A DNA stretch of 64,000 nucleotides from Prolixibacteraceae bacterium (GTDB lineage: Bacteria > Bacteroidota > Bacteroidia > Bacteroidales > Prolixibacteraceae): assembly GCA_025210775.1 (NCBI GenBank), contig JAOARB010000015.1:1-64000 (forward strand), written 5' to 3'. This document shows, in pieces, positions 46,500 through 54,558 of the stretch; position 1 is the stretch's first letter, and each line of letters opens with the position of its first letter. The notes under the pieces are model-generated. The model was given only the letters and a program-made list of their open reading frames with translations, searched no databases and was not told the origin of the DNA. The position numbers were made by a program, and so were the translations under genes.

Positions 46500-47303
46500 T
46501 TAATATTCCCAGACATCTTGCTCCCAATTGAAAATCTCATTCTCAATTCTTTTCGCTTCTTCACTTGCATATTTCCCTTTCGCATAAGCCAAGATACGTC
46601 TGTTATTATACATATTCGACTCTTGATAGATATAACCATCAAACTTACGGTTGATAAAAACATCATAGAAACTTAAGTTTCTTGCGTCATTAAATGGGTT
46701 GAAAACCTCACACTGACTAAGAATATTTCTTGTATTTGGGAAATAAATCCAACACACCTGTTTCTTCTGAAGAGGTGATTTTGGATCGTTAGGATCCTTT
46801 GGGTAGATCATAATAGGACACAACCCTAGAATACGCACTTGCATATATGAAGACTGCTTATCGAAGTACCAAACCTCTTTGATCATCATCTGTTTGATGT
46901 CAGCCAAGTTGGCTTGATCTAGAGTAAAAGGCTCCTGATAAGTCTGATCAGTATACGTCCACAATTTATCTCCAACTTCGTTCCAGTCCATTGGTACATC
47001 GAACTCGTTGGTTTCATCTGGACTATAAGCTAAGAATTGTCCTTTCTCAATCCCAGAGAAAAGAATAGTCATCAAATTCTTCTTCCCATTTATCTCCTTT
47101 GTTGGATAATAAAGAGGTTGATTCATCTTTTCCCTTAGGTCAATAATACGCCACACAGTCTTTTTCCAAAGCACATCGGCCTCTCTTACCTTTGGTAGGG
47201 GAGCAGGCTTTCTTTCAGACGTAATATGTGGAACATATTGTGCATGAAGGAGAGTACTGCTTAGGCAAAATATTGCCATAATAAGTAATAGTACCTTTTT
47301 CAT
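46500..47303 (-). CDS. gldN: Gliding motility / type IX secretion protein GldN (PorN)
   Basis: A 267-residue exported protein with a signal peptide (about residues 1-21, ending LLHAQ). GldN/PorN is a periplasmic partner of GldK that forms the outer-membrane-associated ring of the T9SS. Family patterns visible are READVLWKKTVWRIIDLREKMNQPLYYP (about 40-68), VWYFDKQSSYMQVRILGLCPI and CWIYFPNTRNILSQCEVFNPFNDA. It ends the gldKLMN set, transcribed leftward. Confidence 0.93.
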   Translation of the reverse strand: MKKVLLLIMAIFCLSSTLLHAQYVPHITSERKPAPLPKVREADVLWKKTVWRIIDLREKMNQPLYYPTKEINGKKNLMTILFSGIEKGQFLAYSPDETNEFDVPMDWNEVGDKLWTYTDQTYQEPFTLDQANLADIKQMMIKEVWYFDKQSSYMQVRILGLCPIMIYPKDPNDPKSPLQKKQVCWIYFPNTRNILSQCEVFNPFNDARNLSFYDVFINRKFDGYIYQESNMYNNRRILAYAKGKYASEEAKRIENEIFNWEQDVWEY

Positions 47304-47392
47304 AATGCAAATTCTTTTGATAAAACACGTCCTAAGAAGAGAGGCGTGTAACGTCTCTCTTCATATATTTATTGAATTAATTAAAAATTCTC

Positions 47393-48934
47393 TTAGTTGA
47401 TACGTAAGCTAATACTTGGCAGACGTCTATTTGTTCCATCATCACCATGGGCCATGATGTTCTCTATATAGACACGACTTCCTCTACTTACACCCTTAAC
47501 CAATTTGATTTGATCGTTTGTTAAGTACTGAGAGTTAGATCTCTTCTCTACCACGAATCCTCGCTTCGTTGTCGAAACAACAAATGATTTCACCTTAAAG
47601 CCTAGATCAAAGTCAAAATCCTTAAGAACTGCATCTACTTTAACTCGTCCATTAAATTTACCTTTAAGAACAGAACCTGTAGACATTCCAAAGATTTCGG
47701 CAACGGGATCCGGTACACGTTTAACACGGAAATCCATTTTACCCATCAATTTCTTACCTGCTGGTAACTTAGCATAAACAGAAACAACTGCTTTCTTTCC
47801 TGCTACCGATGGGAATACTTCATAACCATTTTTCGTTCTCTTGATCTTACCATTGCTCACCTGAGGATCTAACTGACTAGGTAGAATACCTGGTACAGAA
47901 ATACTCACAGGATTGGATACACCTTTATAGAATACGTTCATCTTTGTTGGAGAAATAGTCAAAGTAGGTCTCGCTACTTGATACTCTCCTTTAAAAGGGA
48001 AGTTCTTATAAGTTCCATCAGGCATCTTAAAACGAATCTTACCCTTATAAGAGTAATCTCCTGATTTACTAGCTGGGACTTTAAAGATAGCCTTACCATT
48101 ATCATTCACAGACAAACGCTTTCCATTCACAGAGATCGCTGGATAATCCGTTGTATCTACTGCTGCCAAGAAAATCTGTGACTCATACGTTCCACCCTCT
48201 AATACATAAGTAGAGTTTGGTATCACTTGGGCAAGAAGTTTATTTACCTTAAATGATTTCGCATCAATCTGCTTAAACAAATAATTAATAACATCCGCTT
48301 CCGCATTACGTAAATCCGACTGCATCTTTGTCATCAAGGTTACCACCGCAATCAATGGATATCCATCGAAATGGGCAGATTCCCATGTCTGTCTAAGCTC
48401 TCCAGGTATCGGCTTAGGATTCTTCGTGCTCAATGATTTCTCTAGAGCACTCACCAAAGCACTATCTTTCTTTGATAGTTGAACCAATCCTTCACGATAC
48501 TTAGTAATCATATCCTTCAGAACAGTACCTTTTTTCTCAAGCAACATAATCTCTGCTGCCATGTGGGTATCATCCTTTTTCTCAATATGATCAAAATCCG
48601 CTTTTTCTTTTTTATCTGCACGACAAACCAACTCCTCTTTCAAATCTTGGATATGATTAACGAGTTTATCTGTTTCGAGACGAATCGAATCAGCTGTCGC
48701 TTTATATCGTCCTGCCTTCTTTGGATTAACAGCAGCCGCTTGATCAAATCTTGCGTAAGTCTGCACATTTTTCGCATTAAAGTTCTGGATGGTCATTTCT
48801 AACCCATGATCCACAGTCGTAAATGCGTTCAATACGTTCTTATCAACATTTAAGGCAAGCATGGCTGTATATACCAAATACATTACACCAATCAGCTTCT
48901 GCCTCGGTGCTTCGGCACAAAACTTTGCTCCCAT
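47393..48934 (-). CDS. gldM: Gliding motility / type IX secretion protein GldM (PorM)
   Basis: A 513-residue protein with one N-terminal transmembrane helix at about residues 14-32 (KLIGVMYLVYTAMLALNV). A helical domain follows at about 40-230, then Ig-like periplasmic domains to the C-terminus. With GldL it forms the proton-driven motor that powers T9SS and gliding. Normal length. Its gene starts 3 bp after gldL ends, and gldN lies 89 bp downstream. Confidence 0.95.
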   Translation of the reverse strand: MGAKFCAEAPRQKLIGVMYLVYTAMLALNVDKNVLNAFTTVDHGLEMTIQNFNAKNVQTYARFDQAAAVNPKKAGRYKATADSIRLETDKLVNHIQDLKEELVCRADKKEKADFDHIEKKDDTHMAAEIMLLEKKGTVLKDMITKYREGLVQLSKKDSALVSALEKSLSTKNPKPIPGELRQTWESAHFDGYPLIAVVTLMTKMQSDLRNAEADVINYLFKQIDAKSFKVNKLLAQVIPNSTYVLEGGTYESQIFLAAVDTTDYPAISVNGKRLSVNDNGKAIFKVPASKSGDYSYKGKIRFKMPDGTYKNFPFKGEYQVARPTLTISPTKMNVFYKGVSNPVSISVPGILPSQLDPQVSNGKIKRTKNGYEVFPSVAGKKAVVSVYAKLPAGKKLMGKMDFRVKRVPDPVAEIFGMSTGSVLKGKFNGRVKVDAVLKDFDFDLGFKVKSFVVSTTKRGFVVEKRSNSQYLTNDQIKLVKGVSRGSRVYIENIMAHGDDGTNRRLPSISLRIN

Positions 48935-48937
48935 ATA

Positions 48938-49864
48938 TTAATTGATATTAACGTTCATAGCACCCAACATATTTCCATATACTGAATTCAATGCCGAGAT
49001 ATTATTATTTAATTGTTGTGCTTGTGCTTGATATTTCTTCGCTTCTTCTACTGTACCAGAAAATGCTGTTTGCATTTCTCCCATTTTACCAGAAATCGCA
49101 TTGGCAGCATTCGCATATTGATTAGCTGATGCCAATTGTGATTCGTAAGAAGAATTTAATGCAGAAAGTTGTTGATTTACTTTTGCCATATGAGAACCAA
49201 ACTGTGTTGACTCTTTCTCTAAAGCTTCACCAAGAGCCTTATGAGTATTTGCCATTACGCTTGATGCATTACCATAAGATTCAACAACAGCTCCAACAGA
49301 CTTCTCCATTTTAGTTGATGCACTCTCGTTCACTTTAGCAAATTTATCCATAGCAACTGAAGCAGACTGCATGTTCTGAACATAGTCTTTTGTTGCAACA
49401 GTAGCACTTGAAATCTCTGCAAAGTTAGTAGCACAACTACTTAGATTCTGAAGACTCTTCTCAACGTTTTTAAGTACTTCGTCAGATACACCTGGAATAG
49501 CACTTACATTTACGTTAGCTGCAGCTGCACCATTTGAAGGTACTGCTCCAGAAGCAACTTTATCAAATTGATCGTAGAAGTTGTGCTTATAAACACCAGC
49601 TTCCTCGTCTAACAATCTATCTTCTTCTGAACGCAATTCAGGGAAAACTTTTTTCCAATCTGGAATATCTACTGGCTTATCAAATACACCTAGTAAGAAT
49701 AAGAACACCTCAGCACCCATACCTACTGTAAGCATGGTAGCACCACCTGGCCAGTGTTGAAGTTTAAATAACGCTCCTAAAAGTACGACTGCAGAGAAGA
49801 AACTATAACAAAAACCTACAATCTTCTTTCCTTTATTCGAATGCAAAAAATCACCTACACCCAT
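48938..49864 (-). CDS. gldL: Gliding motility / type IX secretion protein GldL (PorL)
   Basis: Cytoplasmic-membrane motor protein of 308 residues. Two transmembrane helices lie at about residues 13-33 and 38-58, including FKLQHWPGGATMLTVGMGAEVFLFLLG, where the membrane-embedded Glu likely takes part in proton flow. A long cytoplasmic tail follows, rich in Ser, Ala and Gln with coiled-coil character (about 130-300). It works with GldM. It is separated from gldK by a 361-bp gap carrying hairpins. Confidence 0.94.
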   Translation of the reverse strand: MGVGDFLHSNKGKKIVGFCYSFFSAVVLLGALFKLQHWPGGATMLTVGMGAEVFLFLLGVFDKPVDIPDWKKVFPELRSEEDRLLDEEAGVYKHNFYDQFDKVASGAVPSNGAAAANVNVSAIPGVSDEVLKNVEKSLQNLSSCATNFAEISSATVATKDYVQNMQSASVAMDKFAKVNESASTKMEKSVGAVVESYGNASSVMANTHKALGEALEKESTQFGSHMAKVNQQLSALNSSYESQLASANQYANAANAISGKMGEMQTAFSGTVEEAKKYQAQAQQLNNNISALNSVYGNMLGAMNVNIN

Positions 49865-50225
49865 CTTCTGATTTTTTAATTTTTATATACTTATTTTTTT
49901 CACTCAATTTACACTTCTATTCTGCAAAAAATCACCTCTTATGAAAAACGTATCCCCTATATTTAAATAAATATTACAAAGTGCTTTATCAATTAGAAAA
50001 AGGATCACAGACAAGAGACCGACAATAACATCACCTCCAGCCTTCAAAGATTATAGAAAAAGAACAATTAGTCACGATTTCTTAACCCCAGCCTATTAAA
50101 AAAAGATTTCACATCTTTTCCATGTAATAATTAAACATATTGGATTCATAACTTTCTCATCGTAATATATAGTAGAGAAAGCTATGAACACTGTCTTTAC
50201 ACAAAAAATAATCTAATGATTCTTG
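49865..50225. other. gldK-gldL intergenic region with two hairpins
   Basis: On the minus strand, just after gldK, the arms at 50145-50158 and 50175-50188 form a 14-bp stem with one mismatch. Further on, AAAAGAT (50113-50119) pairs with ATCTTTT (50101-50107) and runs into a T-rich stretch, resembling a weak terminator. The rest is AT-rich with no gene. A separate gldL promoter is likely but was not identified. Confidence 0.55.
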
Positions 50226-51563
50226 TTAGAATTCATCACCAAATGAAGATCTAACACAACGGAACCCAATATAACTTTTTGCTGTATCTTGATACTCAAA
50301 AGTACGAGTTCCAACCTGAAGGAAATATGCAATATCCTTCCACGAACCACCACGAATTACCTTACGTTTCAATGCTGGTGGGTCATCTGGTAAAGCATTA
50401 TACTCATAGTTTGGATTGGCATCATGCATAAAATTATACGTCGCTTCATCATATGCAGAAATAGTCCACTCAGCAACATTACCTGCCATATCATAAAGAC
50501 CAAATCCATTTGGATCATATTTAGCTACTTTCGTAGTAGTCATTCCGTTATCATCACTATAATTACCTCTGGTTGGTTTGAAGTTAGCCAAGAAACAACC
50601 TTCATCGTTACGAGTATAAACTCCACCCCATGGATACATTGAGTGTGCTAATCCACCACGTGCCCCATATTCCCACTCTGCTTCTGAAGGCAGACGGTAA
50701 GACTGTACGGACTCTTGTCCATCTTTTCCTAATGCATCATTTTTGTAATGTGTACGCCAAGAACAGAAAGCTCGTGCTTGCTTCCATGTAACACCCACTA
50801 CTGGATAATCATCAAAACCTGGGTGATAGAAATACATTGATGCCCATGGTTCATTATATGAATAAGTATAATCTCTAATCCAACACAATGTATCTGGATA
50901 GATCTCCACCTTATCATTCATAATAAAGCTTGAACGACCTTCAATAGGTACTTGTTTACCCTTTAGATCATATACAAACCCATCATATTTTCCATCCTCT
51001 GTATTATATGAGTTCTCACGTTTCGCAGCTTGCTTAAGGTCAACCCAATAATATTCGAATATTAATTTATGTGGATCCAATGCTTTTTTACCAAAAATAC
51101 GGTCCTTATCTTTGTAGTAAAGGTCTTCTAATGCCACTTGATTATCAGGATCAGACCAATCAATCTCTTCATCCCAATTTAACAATGGTGGATCATAAAC
51201 ATTTCCGTTCTCATCCTCACTAACTAAATAATCGGCGTTTACTTCACCTAGCATTCTTCGAGCTAAAGAGTCACGAACCCAATATACAAACTGACGATAT
51301 TCGTTGTTTGTAATCTCTGTTTCATCCATCCAAAAGCCTTCTACAGTTACTGTACGGTTTGGAGATAAACCAGAAGTGATATCTTGATCACTTGGCCCCA
51401 TGTTAAAAGATCCCCTTGGAACATAAGTCATCCCATAAGGAACCGGCTCAAAATACTTTCCTGATCTTCCTACCCCGACAAGCTCACCATCCATGGTGTG
51501 GCTACAACTCGCTAACATAAGCAGGACAGAACTAATTATTCCAAATAAGAAAAATTTTTTCAT
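50226..51563 (-). CDS. gldK: Gliding motility / type IX secretion lipoprotein GldK (PorK)
   Basis: A 445-residue lipoprotein (Cys20 after a lipobox ending LASC) with a formylglycine-generating-enzyme-like fold. Patterns include MTYVPRGSFNMGPSDQD, VEGFWMDETEITNNEYRQFVYWV, YPVVGVTWKQARAFCSWRT, YRLPSEAEWEYGARGG, YDMAGNVAEWT and VIRGGSWKD. GldK/PorK forms the periplasmic ring with GldN beneath the outer membrane. The family is structural, not enzymatic. The frame opens at 51584, but the ATG at 51563 places a proper signal peptide at the N-terminus. Confidence 0.95.
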   Translation of the reverse strand: MKKFFLFGIISSVLLMLASCSHTMDGELVGVGRSGKYFEPVPYGMTYVPRGSFNMGPSDQDITSGLSPNRTVTVEGFWMDETEITNNEYRQFVYWVRDSLARRMLGEVNADYLVSEDENGNVYDPPLLNWDEEIDWSDPDNQVALEDLYYKDKDRIFGKKALDPHKLIFEYYWVDLKQAAKRENSYNTEDGKYDGFVYDLKGKQVPIEGRSSFIMNDKVEIYPDTLCWIRDYTYSYNEPWASMYFYHPGFDDYPVVGVTWKQARAFCSWRTHYKNDALGKDGQESVQSYRLPSEAEWEYGARGGLAHSMYPWGGVYTRNDEGCFLANFKPTRGNYSDDNGMTTTKVAKYDPNGFGLYDMAGNVAEWTISAYDEATYNFMHDANPNYEYNALPDDPPALKRKVIRGGSWKDIAYFLQVGTRTFEYQDTAKSYIGFRCVRSSFGDEF

Positions 51564-51598
51564 AATTTTCGTTGAATATGGCACTATAGTTTCCTTTT

Positions 51599-52555
51599 TT
51601 ACAAAAATCTTACGCTCTTATAATTATGACTTCGCTTACTAGCTAAAGATATCCTATATGCCAAATACACTTCATGAGAACCCGAGCTATATGAACTCAA
51701 TGAAGATGTAGATACATCATAAGAATAGCCAATACGTAAACCATTTCTTAATTCAATTCCTCCTAAAACGACCACTGCGTCGTTCAATCTATACGTTAAA
51801 CCACCCCAATAACGACGCTTATATGTCGCTAATAATGAAGCATCTAACTGACTCACAACTCCATCATACTTTAACAGCATCGATGGATGAAAAACAATCT
51901 TCTGCCATGGTGACTTTATCTCACCTCCAGCAGTCAAATAGTAATTACGATTTACAAATAAATCGTTCCCCTCTGTTTCAAACTTCGCTTGATTGATATG
52001 TGTAATAGAAGCAGCAATATAGTAATATTTATGTTTATAATAAACACCTCCCCCTAAGTCGAAGGCCACACTTGCTATATCTGCGGTTGGAATTGCTGGA
52101 TCATCTCCAAAATTTGGATCTTTCCATTTCGGCTTAAACTGCTTGTTTAAAACCCCTAAAGACACCCCTAAACGTAAATCTCCGCCCCCCACAGCTAGCC
52201 CATAAGAATAGTTCATTTTCACTGTAACATTCTGATAATAACCTATTTTGTCGCTACTAAAATTTAAAGCTACACCATCTTTCTCCCCCAAAAGAGAGAG
52301 TTGTGAACTAATACCGGCATCTGTAGATCTGGGGGCTCCTTCAAACCCAGACCACTGTATTCTATTTAACATATAAGCATCAATAAAGCGATCTTCCCCC
52401 GCCGTTGCAGGGTTGATTGTCAACATATTAAACATATATTGACTGTATTGCGGATCTTGTTGGGCTCTAGCAACGAAAATAGTTATTATATTTAAAATTA
52501 AAAAACATAAACTATAATTAATGAATACAAATGACTTTAAATTAAACCTATCCAT
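51599..52555 (-). CDS. PorP/SprF-family type IX secretion outer-membrane protein
   Basis: A 318-residue outer-membrane beta-barrel protein. It has a signal peptide (about residues 1-31, ending VARAQ), then QDPQYSQYMFNMLTINPATAG, the family hallmark. Amphipathic beta strands run to the C-terminus (VYLAYRISLASK). PorP binds PorKN-type complexes, while SprF-type members are partnered with specific cargos. Placement directly upstream of gldK supports the core PorP-like role. Confidence 0.9.
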   Translation of the reverse strand: MDRFNLKSFVFINYSLCFLILNIITIFVARAQQDPQYSQYMFNMLTINPATAGEDRFIDAYMLNRIQWSGFEGAPRSTDAGISSQLSLLGEKDGVALNFSSDKIGYYQNVTVKMNYSYGLAVGGGDLRLGVSLGVLNKQFKPKWKDPNFGDDPAIPTADIASVAFDLGGGVYYKHKYYYIAASITHINQAKFETEGNDLFVNRNYYLTAGGEIKSPWQKIVFHPSMLLKYDGVVSQLDASLLATYKRRYWGGLTYRLNDAVVVLGGIELRNGLRIGYSYDVSTSSLSSYSSGSHEVYLAYRISLASKRSHNYKSVRFL

Positions 52556-52600
52556 GCTAGCTCCGTGGTTATATTACCTTAATACAAATAAATGAAAAGA

Positions 52601-53761
52601 TTAGCTATCGACCTTATTATTATGTACAACATCCATTCTTTTATGTACAATATACTTCCAAAGTCGTTGTGAAATTTCTCCCTTCCGAGACAATTCATAA
52701 TCTTCCTTTAAACATGAAACGTAGTCAGAACGTAGATTATTGTATTGCACCGCAAACCACCACCGCTCAGTTATTTTGTGTTTAATAAAAAACAAAGTCA
52801 CACCATACTCTTCCATTGGAATAACATGATGATCCATACACTCTGCTTCAGGCTCTGAAAAAAAGTCCATCGTGCGAGAATGTAGTCCCAACATAAAATG
52901 CCAAACCATCTGAGCAATCGAATTGGCTCCTAAAGTAGAGGCATCATTCTTTTTATGATATCCCCAAAAAGATAGTGAGGAAGGCGCAGTTGACATTCCA
53001 TAATACCACATCATCTGACACATTTCCGTAGAAACTAACCCATTGGGATATAAAGAATTAGAACCTGGAGTATCGAGACTTTTCATACAATCAATATTAA
53101 CACCTACTGCATGGGCATCTCTTAGTTCAGGTTCGATCAAACGTATATCATCACGAATCTTCCCAACACCATAGAAACTCCCCCCCAAAGAACTCAGCTG
53201 CTCAAAAGAAACCATAGAGTTAAAATATTTCTGGGTTCCCAAAACCATAAATAACTTATGATCCTCCTCCTTAAGGTTACAATTCCACTGCTTAATACAA
53301 GATCCTTCTAGCTGAGGAATCTTCGAATCAAACCAGATAAGGTTGCCATTGTAATCCTCTTCATTCAATCGCATCAACAATTCATAAAAAGAGACCTCAT
53401 TTGAGAGCACTATAGGCAAAGATTTATTCCTATAAATTCCATTTAGTGTCTCATTCAAAGCAACACGTGTGTCTTTTAATGAGTGACCACTTTTAACATT
53501 TCCTAAATCCCTTACTTTTAAATTAGGGAAATGGTCAAATAATCCATACATAGATTCTCTTAAAGAAAAATAATTCTCTCTACTTTGATCTATTTCATCG
53601 ACTTGAAGCACACCCAAAATCACGATCTCAAAAGAATCAAAGTCAATCGTTCCTTTTGATTCACTTCTTTCTTTTATTTTCGCACCCAATCGTCCCGCTT
53701 CAAATAACGAAGCAGGAAATTGAGAAAAATCGACAGGTTCAACAAGATCTATTATTTCCAT
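52601..53761 (-). CDS. Arginase/formimidoylglutamase-fold protein lacking metal ligands
   Basis: A 386-residue protein of the ureohydrolase fold. The segment ELRDAHAVGVNIDCMKSLDTPGSNSLYPNGLVSTEMCQMMWYYGMS (about residues 215-260) lines up with the arginase SxDxDxxDP region. The GG-H-D motif reads GGSFYG, the DAH-D motif is not visible, and the second Asp pair is altered. The dimanganese site therefore seems lost. Bacteroidota often carry such a protein beside porP-gldK. A role in T9SS or gliding assembly is inferred from context only. It could be called formimidoylglutamase by homology, but activity is doubtful. Confidence 0.75.
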   Translation of the reverse strand: MEIIDLVEPVDFSQFPASLFEAGRLGAKIKERSESKGTIDFDSFEIVILGVLQVDEIDQSRENYFSLRESMYGLFDHFPNLKVRDLGNVKSGHSLKDTRVALNETLNGIYRNKSLPIVLSNEVSFYELLMRLNEEDYNGNLIWFDSKIPQLEGSCIKQWNCNLKEEDHKLFMVLGTQKYFNSMVSFEQLSSLGGSFYGVGKIRDDIRLIEPELRDAHAVGVNIDCMKSLDTPGSNSLYPNGLVSTEMCQMMWYYGMSTAPSSLSFWGYHKKNDASTLGANSIAQMVWHFMLGLHSRTMDFFSEPEAECMDHHVIPMEEYGVTLFFIKHKITERWWFAVQYNNLRSDYVSCLKEDYELSRKGEISQRLWKYIVHKRMDVVHNNKVDS

Positions 53762-54502
53762 TTCTTATTTAACTAATTGTGTGCATAAAAGAATATGATT
53801 CTCCATTCACATTCTGTTTTATCAATTATCGTCATCTCCTAAAATGACAATTGCTAAAAACTATATTTCAAAGGTCCGCAAAATACAAATCATAAAAGAC
53901 TCCAACGAATAAAACAGGTATGTTGTAAAAGTTGTTTAATGTATTTATAAAATTAGCACTCCTTAATTCGATAAAATCACCTCACTTTATCGCAAAAAGA
54001 CCAAGTTTTCATCCTAAACAAGAAAATACAATATTGAGATAGCACAAAAATCAAATACAGAAATACAAATTAAATACGAGGATTGTTCTTAGATCTAATA
54101 AACAAAGATTGTTTTGCTGTTCACTCCTCTACACAATTAATAAAACAATTCCCCAAAATCAATATCTTATCCTACTTATGTTTACCATACCTTTATCTTT
54201 TGGTCAAATTAACACCACTCCACGTTTAGATCAAATACACATCAACTTCACTATAACTTCATATCAACTTCATATTAAGTTCATTTGAACTTTACAATAA
54301 AATGAACTTGATATGAAGTTGATATGGTGATAAAGCGAATTTAAGACAATAACATAATGAAATTATGATAATGGTGTCATTACGATAAAATTAGGGTGAT
54401 ATCGTGTTAAGTAATATTTGTAAGCTGAAGATGGTTACTACTTCTATATTTTCCACTCATGAGTTTTTTGTGTATTGCTATTTCAGGACAAGACACTTCT
54501 AA
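53762..54502. other. Intergenic region containing a family A repeat
   Basis: About 740 bp of AT-rich sequence between topA and the arginase-fold gene. It contains the family A repeat at 54236-54360. No gene or RNA was recognised elsewhere in it. Confidence 0.55.
54236..54360. repeat. Intergenic inverted/tandem repeat, family A copy 2
   Basis: A 26-bp inverted repeat with one mismatch (54260-54285 against 54301-54326), built from the same roughly 11-bp units as copy 1 at 7498-7634. CATATCAACTTCAT and its complement occur in both. The right flank again has GCGAATTTAAG and then AACATAATGA. No coding potential. Confidence 0.78.
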
Positions 54503-54538
54503 CAAAAAAAAGAGGTCACCGTAGAAAGATGACCTCTT
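54503..54538 (-). terminator. Rho-independent terminator after topA
   Basis: On the minus strand, AAGAGGTCA (54530-54538) pairs with TGACCTCTT (54510-54518) and merges into an eight-to-nine-T run. It lies 20 bp past the topA stop. Confidence 0.88.
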
Positions 54539-54558
54539 GTATATAATAACGATGCTAA

